Positions 9,028-18,222 of a stretch of DNA of 57,240 nt are shown one piece after another. A program made the translations under genes and the position numbers. Source of the stretch: an uncultured Methylococcaceae bacterium (GTDB taxonomy: Bacteria; Pseudomonadota; Gammaproteobacteria; Methylococcales; Methylomonadaceae); NCBI GenBank assembly GCA_903928685.1, contig CAIYRS010000012.1, forward strand, positions 1 through 57,240, given 5' to 3'. Position 1 is the stretch's first letter. Each line of letters starts with the position of its first letter. The notes beneath the pieces are model-generated. The model had not been told where the DNA came from. It saw only the letters and a list, made by a program, of their open reading frames with translations, and searched no databases.

Positions 9028-10203
9028 ATGACCCAACCAGCAGAAGGCCATTTTTTTCCTGCATTCCATTTTCTAGGCTTAATTCAAAAAGCCATCAGTG
9101 ATGGCATTACCCGTCACTGCATCCATCTTGGCTCGCCGGATGTTTATATCGTGCCATCTGAAAACGCTTATTACAGCAGCGTTGAAAATATCGAAAGCCT
9201 GCGCCCTTTATGCCTTGCCCCGCCATTTGATGTCACCGTGGAATTAGTGCCTGACTGGCACCCTAAAAACGATCATGATGTTAAAGCCGGACGGGTACTA
9301 ATCCACCGGAAAAATCCCTCCGAACAAACCGATATGCTTGCTTACCCGTTGCAAGCCTTACTTTGGTATGCAACCCTGTGTGCGTCTTCAGGGCAACTGT
9401 TACAAGGCTATCGTGCTGAATCTTTAGTGCGCTTAGCGGCTATGCCTGATTTTTCCTCGCTTTACCACCAACCGCATCATGTCGGAATTGCCGCCGCCAT
9501 GATGGAAGAAAGCAGCACATTGCCGGAACTGGCACAAAAAACCGGAGTTGCGCTCACCGAAGTGATTAACTTCCACAATGCCTGCGCGATCATCAATTTA
9601 ATAACTATCGACCAAAGCAACCTGTTTGACCCTGCCAACTATCTATTAGGCTTAATCAAGAAAGTCGAAAACGATACAAAAATGTGGCGTTGCTCACTGC
9701 TTAGCGGTCAAGGCTTTTTGATTCTTTCGCCCAGTGAAGGCAAGTTTTATAGCGAAGCCGATCCAACTACCATTGGCAAGCTTTGCTCTGTGCAATTGCA
9801 GGAATTGGAGGTGACGGAAGTTGCCACCCAAAGTGAGGAAGAAGAGATTGTGCAGATAGGTCGAGCGCGGATACGTCGGAAAAAAACCGTCACTATGCCG
9901 ACCCTGCCTGACCACCCGCTTGCTGAATTACGCTTTCGCGCTGCCTTGTATGCGTCACAAGGCCGATTATTGGTCGGTTATGATGAGAATGCGCCTGTCC
10001 ACCTTAACCAATGGCCTGACAAGAAATTGCTGATTGAATCGGCTTCTATCAAAGCCGAGCGCTATGTATTTCCGCTCGCCGCCTATATGAACAACAATAC
10101 CGCCAGCCTTAGCGATATTGCCCAAGCAACCCGTTTACCGCTTAGCCAAGTGATTGATTTTCACAATGCTTGTGCGATTACTGGCTTGTTGGCAAGTAAT
10201 TAA
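9028..10203 (+). CDS. Unknown protein with two-fold internal repeat, probably nitrogen-regulated
   Basis: A 391-residue soluble protein that I do not recognise. It consists of two copies of a domain of about 190 residues (roughly 13-190 and 204-391). Each starts with a FLGLIQK/LLGLIKK helix, has a beta-rich middle, an FxxxLYAS/YATLCASSGQLLxGY segment, and ends with a helix-turn-helix-like element finishing in EVINFHNACAI (near 178) or QVIDFHNACAI (near 375). It has no signal peptide or membrane segment. The end element looks like a small winged helix, so DNA or protein binding is possible, but this is a guess. AAGAGG precedes the ATG by 11 nt. A sigma-54 promoter and shared NtrC dyad link it to amtB. 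Confidence 0.8.
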   Translation: MTQPAEGHFFPAFHFLGLIQKAISDGITRHCIHLGSPDVYIVPSENAYYSSVENIESLRPLCLAPPFDVTVELVPDWHPKNDHDVKAGRVLIHRKNPSEQTDMLAYPLQALLWYATLCASSGQLLQGYRAESLVRLAAMPDFSSLYHQPHHVGIAAAMMEESSTLPELAQKTGVALTEVINFHNACAIINLITIDQSNLFDPANYLLGLIKKVENDTKMWRCSLLSGQGFLILSPSEGKFYSEADPTTIGKLCSVQLQELEVTEVATQSEEEEIVQIGRARIRRKKTVTMPTLPDHPLAELRFRAALYASQGRLLVGYDENAPVHLNQWPDKKLLIESASIKAERYVFPLAAYMNNNTASLSDIAQATRLPLSQVIDFHNACAITGLLASN

Positions 10204-10241
10204 AATCTCGCTTAGCTTGCCTGTTTTCCGCAATCTAAGCC

Positions 10242-10271
10242 TAGGAGTACAAAACATGTTTTGTACTCCTA
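10242..10271. repeat. 30-bp perfect palindrome flanked by 10-bp direct repeats
   Basis: The left arm TAGGAGTACAAAACA (10242-10256) is followed directly by its exact complement (10257-10271). The decamer AATCTAAGCC abuts it on both sides (10232-10241 and 10272-10281), as a target-site duplication would. It belongs to a family with copies at 18121, 23000, 28646 and 51565. It lies between the ends of two convergent genes and could also act as a terminator stem. Confidence 0.75.
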
Positions 10272-10300
10272 AATCTAAGCCCTTAAGGCATCACCTAAAT

Positions 10301-13111
10301 TTAACTAGCAATCACAAAACGCACTGCATCCAAACGCAATTGCGCCGCTTGGATATTCTCATGCGCCAGCATGGTGAAGTCTTTCAATTGCTCAATCTCT
10401 TCGGTTTTAATTGCCGGATTGAGCTTCTTCAAACGGACTAATCGTTTTATTTCCGCACTGAGCGACGCCAACATTGCGGTTGCTGCCTCTTCCAAAACCC
10501 CTTGCATGGCTGTTTGCGCTTGCTGTTCGGCATGACCCAGCAGTTTCAGCATGTACGCCCGCTGTCCGCTCAAGAACGCAACAATCTTATGCTTATCAAA
10601 GGTGGTGCCAGTTGCCACTAAGCTTTCGTGCGGGAATAGCTCGGTAACATCTTTTTGCTGTTGGTTTATCACGATGCGTATCGGTGTTGGCGGCAAAAAG
10701 CGACCAATTTGCAATTCTGCTGGCGCACTGCATTCCACCAAAAACAAACATTCCAATAAAAACTGTCCGGCTTTCATATCCGGATGCTTAATCACACTGA
10801 TGACGGCATTGCCAGTTTCGCTGGTTTGCACCAGCTCCATAGCGGCAGTTACCATGGGATGCTCAACCGTTAAAAACTGCATATCTTCGCGTGCCAAGGC
10901 ATTTTCACGGCTAATCGTCACCGTCATGCCGTCTTCAGAAAGCAACGGAAATTGCGAAACCCGCATGTGGTCGCCAGGCTTTAAGATGAAACAATCGGGC
11001 GAATGGAATTCGGTTTCTACGCCGTAACATTCAAACAAGGCTTCCATATAAGGCCAGAGGCTGCCATCATTTTCATAGTTTTTCAGTTGAAAAATCAACT
11101 CGCTGGCAACGTCTTTACGGCAAGAATTCAATTCTAATAATTGATCCCTGCCGTTGTGCATCTGGATTTCCAACTCCGCACTCAACGCTTCGGTTTTGCT
11201 GACAAAGACATCAAAATCATCGCTATCAGGATTTGCCAATAAGCTTTGCAATTCCGTTTGCAATAAATCCGCTACCGCTTGCGCTGATGAACTATTGTGG
11301 CGGAAAGCGTTTAAACCTTGGTCATACCAACGGTACAGCAGTGCTTGCTCGGTGTTTTCAATGAAAGGAACATGGATTTGGATAATATGTTTTTGCCCAA
11401 TACGATCCAAACGCCCGATACGTTGTTGCAGTAAATCAGGATTGGTTGGCAAATCAAACAACACCAAATGATGCAAAAACTGAAAGTTACGGCCTTCGCT
11501 ACCAATTTCTGAGCAGATTAACAGCCGCGCGTTACTTTCTTGGTCGGCAAAATACGCCGCCGCGCGGTCGCGTTCAATAATACTCATGCCCTCATGAAAC
11601 ACAGCGGCGGCGATACCCGCGCGGTTTTTTAAGGTTTGTTCCAAGGCGATGGCCGTTTGCGCGTGCTTGCAAATTAACAAGGTTTTTTGCCCTGCCAATT
11701 TTTTCAGGTAATCCACTAGCCAGAGATAGCGCGGGTCGCGTTGCCAATCATCGGTATCCGGCTGTCCGCTGAGTGGATACGCGGTACATTCGCGCTCAGG
11801 AAAACCTTTAACGGTCTGCCGTGAATTTCTGAACAAAATCCGGCCTGTGCCGTGGTGATCCAACAAAATGGCAATCAAGGCGGCACGGGCGCTTGGCGAT
11901 TTTTCTGGATCACTGAGCTGGCTCAATAAACCGCTGACATTGTCATCTTTGAGCAACTCGCCCAATAACGCGATAGCATCGGCATCCAATTCGGCATCGG
12001 CGATTAAATGTTTGGCAGCGGCAGCGACGGGTTCAAACTGGCGCTCTTCTTCCAAAAACGCGGCGAAACTGTAGAAGCGGTCGGGATCGAGCAGACGCAG
12101 CCGGGCAAAATGGCTTTCTTTGCCTAATTGTTCCGGGGTTGCGGTTAATAAAATCAAGCTTTGGGTTAATTGCGCCAGTTGCTCAACAAACAAATAATCG
12201 GCACTGGCGGCTTGTTCGCTCCATTGCAAATGATGGGCTTCATCGACAATCACCATATCCCAGCCAGCTTCTAGGGCTTGCCGTTGGCGTTGGGGATAGC
12301 GGCTGAAAAAACTCTGGCTGCATAACACCAATTGCTCGCTTAAAAATGGGTTGACGATTTCGCGCGGCGCGTCGTCTTCATCGCCTTCTGGCTCACCCAA
12401 TTCATCCAAACAACGGGCTTCATCAAAGACGCTAAAGCGCAGGTTAAAGCGTCTTAGCATTTCTACCAGCCATTGGTGCAATAAGGTCTCAGGGACGATA
12501 ATCAGCACCCGCTTGGTCAGGCCATTGATTAAACGGTGGTGCAAAATCAAACCCGCTTCGATGGTTTTTCCCAAGCCAACTTCGTCTGCCAACATCAAAC
12601 GCGGCGCGGCGCGGTTAGCGGCTTCGTGAGCAATATAAAGCTGATGCGGGATGAGCGAAGTGCGTCCGCCCAATAAACCTTTTACTGGCAATTGGTGATG
12701 CTGTTGTAAACGCCGCCAAGTTTGGTAACGCAATAAAAACCAAGAATTGGGGTCGATTTGTCCGGTAAATAAGCGATCTTGCGGTTTGTTAAATTGGCTG
12801 TGATGGTTTAGCTCCACTTCTTCAATGGCAACTTCACTGCCTTGGGCATCTTTGCAAATGTAGGTGACTAAGCCATCTTGTTCTTGCAACCGCAAAACAG
12901 TGAATTTTTCTTCATCAACCGATTCGATATTATCGCCGACAGAGAATACCACCCGCGTTAATGGGGCGTTATCACGGGCGTAAATACGGCGTTCATCACA
13001 GGCTAAAAACAGCATGGTGACGCGGTTAAAACTGACATCAAGAACCAGGCCTAAGCCCAGTTCGGATTCGGTATTGCTGATCCAGCGCTGACCAGGGGTA
13101 AAGGATTGCAT
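10301..13111 (-). CDS. rapA: RNA polymerase-associated ATPase RapA
   Basis: A 936-residue SWI2/SNF2 ATPase of the RapA/HepA family, which binds RNA polymerase and helps recycle it. The N-terminus (SFTPGQRWISNTESELGLG) matches the RapA Tudor-like region. Walker A ADEVGLGKTIEAG lies near residue 175, DEAHHLQW near 290, and the helicase C lobe contains GSEGRNFQFLHHLVLFDLPTNPDLLQQRIGRLDRIGQ. Slightly shorter than the 968 residues of E. coli RapA, with no missing motif. It is a single gene with a repeat-filled gap upstream. Confidence 0.96.
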   Translation of the reverse strand: MQSFTPGQRWISNTESELGLGLVLDVSFNRVTMLFLACDERRIYARDNAPLTRVVFSVGDNIESVDEEKFTVLRLQEQDGLVTYICKDAQGSEVAIEEVELNHHSQFNKPQDRLFTGQIDPNSWFLLRYQTWRRLQQHHQLPVKGLLGGRTSLIPHQLYIAHEAANRAAPRLMLADEVGLGKTIEAGLILHHRLINGLTKRVLIIVPETLLHQWLVEMLRRFNLRFSVFDEARCLDELGEPEGDEDDAPREIVNPFLSEQLVLCSQSFFSRYPQRQRQALEAGWDMVIVDEAHHLQWSEQAASADYLFVEQLAQLTQSLILLTATPEQLGKESHFARLRLLDPDRFYSFAAFLEEERQFEPVAAAAKHLIADAELDADAIALLGELLKDDNVSGLLSQLSDPEKSPSARAALIAILLDHHGTGRILFRNSRQTVKGFPERECTAYPLSGQPDTDDWQRDPRYLWLVDYLKKLAGQKTLLICKHAQTAIALEQTLKNRAGIAAAVFHEGMSIIERDRAAAYFADQESNARLLICSEIGSEGRNFQFLHHLVLFDLPTNPDLLQQRIGRLDRIGQKHIIQIHVPFIENTEQALLYRWYDQGLNAFRHNSSSAQAVADLLQTELQSLLANPDSDDFDVFVSKTEALSAELEIQMHNGRDQLLELNSCRKDVASELIFQLKNYENDGSLWPYMEALFECYGVETEFHSPDCFILKPGDHMRVSQFPLLSEDGMTVTISRENALAREDMQFLTVEHPMVTAAMELVQTSETGNAVISVIKHPDMKAGQFLLECLFLVECSAPAELQIGRFLPPTPIRIVINQQQKDVTELFPHESLVATGTTFDKHKIVAFLSGQRAYMLKLLGHAEQQAQTAMQGVLEEAATAMLASLSAEIKRLVRLKKLNPAIKTEEIEQLKDFTMLAHENIQAAQLRLDAVRFVIAS

Positions 13112-13148
13112 AGGGTATTTTGAAAATGTAAGTTAAACAGGAAGTTGC

Positions 13149-13267
13149 TAAGGAATCGCTGAACTAATTGATTCCATTCATGCTTCGACAAGCTCAGCAC
13201 GAACGGAATCAATTGGTTACCGTTCGGCCTGAGCTTGTCGAAGGCTTTGCTCAGCGATTCCCTAAGG
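13149..13267. repeat. Large inverted repeat upstream of rapA
   Basis: The outer arms CTAAGGAATCGCTGA (from 13149) and TCAGCGATTCCCTAAG (to 13267) are complementary apart from one base. Inside them lie opposed copies of a CTTCGACAAGCTCAG / CTGAGCTTGTCGAAG motif with associated CGAACGG / CCGTTCG. This paired-hairpin form is typical of dispersed intergenic repeats. It occupies most of the 192-bp gap between rapA and the ABC permease gene. Confidence 0.7.
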
Positions 13268-13303
13268 TTTTCGTAGGGATAGATATGGATTAAACAGTCG
13301 GCA

Positions 13304-14068
13304 TTAATTTTTTATGCCTGTGCCTTTGTGTAATAGATATAAGCTGATAAGCGTCATGATGACAATAGATGACCCTATCATCGTATAAGCCAAGCCAATA
13401 TCAACGTCTGAAATTCCAATAAAGCCATAACGGAAGGCATTCACCAGATACAAAATGGGATTGCCAATTGAAATGGTTTGCCAGATCGGCGGCAACATGG
13501 TGACGGAATAAAACACCCCGCCCAAGTAGCTTAATGGTGTCAGGACAAAATTGGGGATGATAGAAATGTCATCAAAACTTTCTGCTAAAACCGCGTTGAT
13601 GAAGCCCGCTAAGGCGAACAAGGTGGCGGTCAAAAAGGCCACAGATAAGGTAATCCACCAGTTTTGTATGGCAATATCATCAAAAATTTGTGCTATCAGC
13701 CCAACCACTAGCCCGACCAATAAGCCCCGGACAATACCGCCAGTCACGTAGCCACCCAAAATCACCCAATTGGGTACGGGTGCGACCAGTAATTCTTCAA
13801 TATTGTGCTGGAATTTGGTGGAGTAAAACGACGATACCACGTTGGCGTAAGCATGGCTGATAACCGACATTAAAATCACCCCAGGGACGATGTAATCCAT
13901 ATAGGTAGCGCCATTAACCATGCCGATGCGGTCACCGATGAGCTTGCCGAAAATTAAAAAATACAAGGCTGTGGTAATCGCAGGTGGCAATAAGGTTTGC
14001 GGCCAAATGCGGACAAAACGGAAAATCTCTTTAATAACAATGGTTTTAAAAGCGATACGATGGTTCAT
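13304..14068 (-). CDS. ABC-2 type transporter permease
   Basis: A 254-residue membrane protein of the ABC-2 family with about six hydrophobic segments, ending LYLLHKGTGIKN. It resembles the YadH-type permeases of proteobacteria. Its start overlaps the end of the ATPase gene by 4 bp (ATGA), so the two are translationally coupled and form one exporter, probably as a dimer of each. The conserved ABC-2 loop includes FVLTPLSYLGGVFYSVTMLP. The exported substrate is unknown. Confidence 0.88.
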   Translation of the reverse strand: MNHRIAFKTIVIKEIFRFVRIWPQTLLPPAITTALYFLIFGKLIGDRIGMVNGATYMDYIVPGVILMSVISHAYANVVSSFYSTKFQHNIEELLVAPVPNWVILGGYVTGGIVRGLLVGLVVGLIAQIFDDIAIQNWWITLSVAFLTATLFALAGFINAVLAESFDDISIIPNFVLTPLSYLGGVFYSVTMLPPIWQTISIGNPILYLVNAFRYGFIGISDVDIGLAYTMIGSSIVIMTLISLYLLHKGTGIKN

Positions 14069-14994
14069 GGTTGGCTACCTGCGGTTTTTGCGTCCACTAA
14101 ATCCATAAACAATTGTTCTAATCGGTTGGTTTTGTTTTTTAGGCTAATCACTTGGATATTGCGTTGTGTCAATTCACTGAACAATTGATTGAGGCCGCTT
14201 TGTTTGGGTACGGCGACCGCGAGGCTTTTGTCGGTCAGCAATTCCATTTTAAAGCCGTCAATCTGCGGTGCGGCTGCCAAAGGCTGGGCTAAATCCATGA
14301 CAAAATGATCGACCTGCAATTTTGCCAACAAGCTGCTCATGTCGGAGTTTTCGACAATTTTACCTTGGTCGATAATGGCGATATTGCGGCACAAGCTTTC
14401 GGCTTCTTCCAAGTAATGGGTGGTAAGGATAATAGTCGTGCCTTGCTGGTTGACGGCTTCCATCATTTTCCACATGGCGCGGCGGATTTCTATATCCACG
14501 CCTGCGGTCGGCTCATCAAGAATTAATAATTTTGGCGCATGTACCATGGCACGGGCAATCATCACCCGCCGCTTCATCCCGCCGGACAAACGTCTGGAAA
14601 CGGTATCGCGTTTTTCCCATAAATCCATTTGCTTCAAGCATAATTCGGTGCGCTGCAAAGCCAGTTTGCGCGGCAGGCCATAATAGCCAGCTTGATTAAT
14701 GAGAATGTTTTTGACGGTGTCGAATTGGTTAAAATTGATTTCCTGCGGCACTAGGCCAATACAGGTTTTCGCTTGGGTACGGTCGGAATGCAAATCATGC
14801 CCAAAAATACTCACCGAGCCAGCACTGGCATTCACTAATGAACTGATAATGCCGATAGCGGTAGATTTGCCAGCACCATTTGGCCCCAATAAAGCAAAGA
14901 AATCGCCGACTTCAACATCCAAGTCTATGCCTTTCAGTGCCTCAAAACCGTTATTGTAGGTTTTCCTTAGATTACGAATAGATAATGCTTTCAT
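14065..14994 (-). CDS. ABC transporter ATP-binding protein
   Basis: A 309-residue ATPase of the YadG/drug-exporter type. Walker A GPNGAGKST at residues 37-45, signature LSGGMKRR near 140, Walker B LLILDEPT near 155-162, and the switch histidine in ILTTHYLEEAE. A C-terminal extension of about 80 residues follows the ATPase core, as is common in this subfamily. It is the first gene of a two-gene operon with the permease and is divergent from ppx. Confidence 0.92.
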   Translation of the reverse strand: MKALSIRNLRKTYNNGFEALKGIDLDVEVGDFFALLGPNGAGKSTAIGIISSLVNASAGSVSIFGHDLHSDRTQAKTCIGLVPQEINFNQFDTVKNILINQAGYYGLPRKLALQRTELCLKQMDLWEKRDTVSRRLSGGMKRRVMIARAMVHAPKLLILDEPTAGVDIEIRRAMWKMMEAVNQQGTTIILTTHYLEEAESLCRNIAIIDQGKIVENSDMSSLLAKLQVDHFVMDLAQPLAAAPQIDGFKMELLTDKSLAVAVPKQSGLNQLFSELTQRNIQVISLKNKTNRLEQLFMDLVDAKTAGSQP

Positions 14995-15209
14995 GCTGAA
15001 ACTAACACTTAACGCGAGCCTTTAAATAAGTTAAATTAACCGTCCAACCATCACACCTGTAGTAAACGGTTAAACTATAAACGCTTTGGAAACTAAGAAT
15101 ACGTCAGAAGAACGTGTTTTAAAACGGCCTTAAAACAGCCTTGCCAAACGCTGTAAATGCGCGATTTTATCAGACTTTAACAAGCTTCGTAGACAAAACT
15201 GGATGCCCT

Positions 15210-16709
15210 GTGCCAACCAAACCACCTGAAATTGTTGCTGCTGTAGACCTTGGTTCCAACAGCTTTCACATGATCGTCTGCCGTCTGCAAGATGGCAAAC
15301 TGCAAACCATAGACCAACTGAAAGAAATGGTCCGGCTCGCGTCGGGGCTGGATCAAGACAAAATCCTTAACCAAGTTACCCAAGACCGCGCCATCGCCTG
15401 CTTAGAACGCTTTGGGCAACGCCTTCGGGAAATTCCAGCAGATAGCCTGCGTATCGTTGGCACAAACACTATGCGGACGGCTAAAAACGCCGCCGAATTC
15501 TTGCTTAAAGCCGAAAAAGCCTTAGGCCACCGTATCCATGTGATTTCTGGTATTGAAGAAGCGCGGCTGATTTATATGGGCGTAGCTTTCAGCTTAGGCA
15601 GTGCCGCCAATTTGCGTTTGGTGATGGATATAGGCGGCGGCAGTACCGAATACATCATTGGTACTGGCGACACCCCAAAAGAAAAAGAAAGCTTATACAT
15701 GGGCTGCGTATCGGTCAGCGACCGCTTTTTTAAAGACGGCAAACTGTCTCGCGAAGCCTTTAACCAAGCCACCTTGTTTGCCGAACAAGAACTCGAACCA
15801 TTCGAACAACAATTCCATCGCAGCCATTGGGATGAAGCCATCGGCGCATCAGGCAGCTTGAAGTCGATTGCCAAAGTGCTGCAAGCCAAAAACTGGAGCA
15901 ACAACGGCATCACCCGTGCGGGCTTAGAGCAACTGGTCGGCTATATCAATAATCACCACCATATCAACGAACTCAATCTGCCTGAGCTGGATGACGAGCG
16001 GCTGCCCGTATTTGTTGGCGGCGTCGCCATTACCTATGCCACTTTCAAAACCTTAGGCATAGAGCAAATGACCGTATCCGATGGCGCACTCCGCGAAGGC
16101 TTGATACATGATTTGCTAGGGCGGATTTATAACCACGACGTGCGTACGGAAACGGTACAAGAACTTGCCGGACGCTACCACACCGACCAAGTGCATTCAC
16201 TACGGGTAAAAAAAACTGCACTGGAAATGCTTAAGCAATTGGTAGCCAAAAATTGTTTACCCGATAACGAAAATATCGAATTATTTTTACGTTGGGCGGC
16301 GGTTTTGCATGAAATCGGCCGCGACATCGCCCATAGCCAATACCACAAACACAGTGGCTACATCATAGAACACGGCGATATGGCAGGATTTTCCAATCAA
16401 GACCAAATTTTATTGGCAACCATCATCCGCTCGCATCGCCGCAAACTGTCCTTATCGCGCTTTCAAAACCTGCCACCGCCTTGGCACAAACACGCCCCCT
16501 ACCTGACGATTATCCTCCGCCTTGCCGTGCTACTGCGCCGTAATCGCCATGCCGAAGAACTTCCTGCATTTAAAATCAGCATTGATAAAGCCAAAATCAA
16601 CTTAGAATTTCCCCGCAAGTGGTTAGAGCAATTGCCACTCACCAAAGCAGATTTACTACAAGAAGCCGATTACTTAAAAGCGGCGGGCTTTCAATTGGCC
16701 TTCATCTAA
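15210..16709 (+). CDS. ppx: Exopolyphosphatase
   Basis: A Ppx/GppA family phosphatase that removes terminal phosphates from polyphosphate. The N-terminal ASKHA fold shows AAVDLGSNSFHM (near 12-20) and DIGGGSTEYIIG (near 140). The C-terminal HD-like domain contains LHEIGRDIAHSQYHKHSGYI. The frame is open from a TTG at 15141, but the GTG at 15210 is preferred because GGA lies 6 nt upstream and the 499-residue product fits the family (E. coli Ppx is 513). GppA is an alternative, but the overall match is to Ppx. No ppk is adjacent. Confidence 0.9.
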   Translation: MPTKPPEIVAAVDLGSNSFHMIVCRLQDGKLQTIDQLKEMVRLASGLDQDKILNQVTQDRAIACLERFGQRLREIPADSLRIVGTNTMRTAKNAAEFLLKAEKALGHRIHVISGIEEARLIYMGVAFSLGSAANLRLVMDIGGGSTEYIIGTGDTPKEKESLYMGCVSVSDRFFKDGKLSREAFNQATLFAEQELEPFEQQFHRSHWDEAIGASGSLKSIAKVLQAKNWSNNGITRAGLEQLVGYINNHHHINELNLPELDDERLPVFVGGVAITYATFKTLGIEQMTVSDGALREGLIHDLLGRIYNHDVRTETVQELAGRYHTDQVHSLRVKKTALEMLKQLVAKNCLPDNENIELFLRWAAVLHEIGRDIAHSQYHKHSGYIIEHGDMAGFSNQDQILLATIIRSHRRKLSLSRFQNLPPPWHKHAPYLTIILRLAVLLRRNRHAEELPAFKISIDKAKINLEFPRKWLEQLPLTKADLLQEADYLKAAGFQLAFI

Positions 16710-16713
16710 AGCC

Positions 16714-17991
16714 ATGAAATTTTTACTGCGTTTGCCGTTGTACTGCCTGTTTGCAGTTATGCTGCTCTGCGTGCTAACGGTTTATTTTGGCGTTGGCGAC
16801 CATGCCGATATTCAATTGGGCTGGTCGCTTAACCGCGATGACATCGCTAGAGCCAAAAAGATACTTCATGAAGGCTCCAAAACCCGACCGGATGAAATCG
16901 GTACCTTGCAGCTAAATAAAGAAGACTTAAATCTGGCAGCCAATTATTTATTGAACCGCTACAGCAACAGCGCCGTCGTTATTTCCCTGAAAAAAAACCA
17001 GCTGAAATTCAGCGCCACCATCACCCTACCTGCCAATAAACTCGGCAAATATCTCAACGTCACCATCGCCTTTGGTAATGTCGATGGCGAGCAATTGCCC
17101 GTTATCACCAAATTTAAAGCCGGAAAATTACTGCTACCGTCAAAAATGGCGGCGATGGTGATTGATTTTGGCATCCGCCACTCGTTTTTGAATGATTACT
17201 TTATTCTGGCGACCCGTCCAATTAAAGCCGTCGCCATTGATCCCGATAAAATCACCATCACCTACTTTACCAGTATGGAAACCCTGCTACAGGCTAAGCA
17301 ATTTTTGGCACATAGCGAAGACAATCCCGTGATGGGCATTTACCAAGAAAAAATCAGCGAAGTCATCGCCCAACATGATCCCAAATGGCGATTGTCTTTA
17401 GCGACTTTATTGAAAGCGGTGTTCGCACTCGCACAACAGCGTTCAAACGAGCAAACCGCGATCACCGAAAACCGTATGGCGATTTTGGCTGTGAATGATT
17501 ACGTCAACAAACACGCCGTACCGCGCGCCATTAATAATCCCATCATTAAAAACCGTTACTACCCGGCGTATTTATACAAACGCTTTGACCTTGCCCAGCA
17601 TTTTATTGGCTCAGCTTCGCTAGCCGCATCGATAGACGGGCAAGTCGCCAATGTTTTAGGCGAAGAAAAGGAATTGAACGATGCCTTAAAAGGTGGCAGT
17701 GGCTTTAGTTTTATTGATTTGACCGCCGATAAAGCCGGCACCCGCTTTGGCGAATATGCCATCGCCAGCCCAGAACAAGCGCAGCAGCTACAAAAAGCCA
17801 TGGCGGTGGTGCAGGATTATCATGACTTCATGCCTGACCCGACCGATTTGCCGGAACACATGAACGAAGAGGCGTTTAAACAGCGTTACCAATCCACGCA
17901 AAGCGATGTTTATCTACAAGCGTTAAAACAAATAGACGAGAAGATTGCAGGCATGGCTATTTATAGGCAACAGGCTAGTGCATTGCCTTAA
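16714..17991 (+). CDS. Unknown protein with N-terminal membrane anchor
   Basis: A 425-residue protein starting 4 bp after the ppx stop, so probably co-transcribed with it. One hydrophobic helix (about 5-26) serves as signal anchor and the rest looks soluble, so most of it should face the periplasm. I do not recognise the family. The C-terminal half holds a conserved-looking segment, FDLAQHFIGSASLAA followed by GSGFSFIDLTADKAGTRFGE, which resembles the core of an enzyme or scaffold, but no catalytic motif can be named. Confidence 0.7.
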   Translation: MKFLLRLPLYCLFAVMLLCVLTVYFGVGDHADIQLGWSLNRDDIARAKKILHEGSKTRPDEIGTLQLNKEDLNLAANYLLNRYSNSAVVISLKKNQLKFSATITLPANKLGKYLNVTIAFGNVDGEQLPVITKFKAGKLLLPSKMAAMVIDFGIRHSFLNDYFILATRPIKAVAIDPDKITITYFTSMETLLQAKQFLAHSEDNPVMGIYQEKISEVIAQHDPKWRLSLATLLKAVFALAQQRSNEQTAITENRMAILAVNDYVNKHAVPRAINNPIIKNRYYPAYLYKRFDLAQHFIGSASLAASIDGQVANVLGEEKELNDALKGGSGFSFIDLTADKAGTRFGEYAIASPEQAQQLQKAMAVVQDYHDFMPDPTDLPEHMNEEAFKQRYQSTQSDVYLQALKQIDEKIAGMAIYRQQASALP

Positions 17992-18062
17992 TGGTGGGTA
18001 TTTTTAGAAGGCTTGTTGGAGTGCTGTACCCAAAGGCACAAATCTGGTGAGTTTTTACGCGA

Positions 18063-18096
18063 TTGATGCGCCTCCTATCGTCGGCACATCCTACAA
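18063..18096. repeat. Dispersed intergenic repeat (GATGCGCCTCCT type), copy 1
   Basis: GATGCGCCTCCT followed by CGTCGGCACATCCTAC. An almost identical sequence is found at 45668-45702, differing mainly in two bases at the centre. Confidence 0.6.
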
Positions 18097-18120
18097 AACG
18101 GTTTAGTAATTACATGGAAG

Positions 18121-18150
18121 AGGAGTCAAAAAACATGTTTTGTATCCCTT
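18121..18150. repeat. Degenerate copy of the GGAGTNCAAAACATG palindrome
   Basis: GGAGTCAAAAAACATGTTTT followed by an imperfect right arm. The centre ACATGTTTT is shared with the copies at 10242, 23000 and 28646, but the arms are eroded. Confidence 0.5.
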
Positions 18151-18178
18151 TCCTATGAACAGTTATTTATGCCTAGTG

Positions 18179-18206
18179 TGTAGAGACGCCCTTAGACGCC
18201 TCTACA
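18179..18206. repeat. Stem-loop downstream of the cytochrome c peroxidase gene
   Basis: TGTAGAG (18179-18185) pairs with CTCTACA (18200-18206), lying 17 bp beyond the peroxidase stop codon. It may help to end that transcript, but no T tract follows. Confidence 0.4.
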
Positions 18207-18222
18207 GCAAACCGACAATAAC

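Noticed and set aside
10154-10441. Plus-strand frame running from the end of the duplicated gene across the palindrome into rapA
   Set aside because: It is made of the palindromic repeat and the antisense of the rapA end, and has no protein-like pattern.
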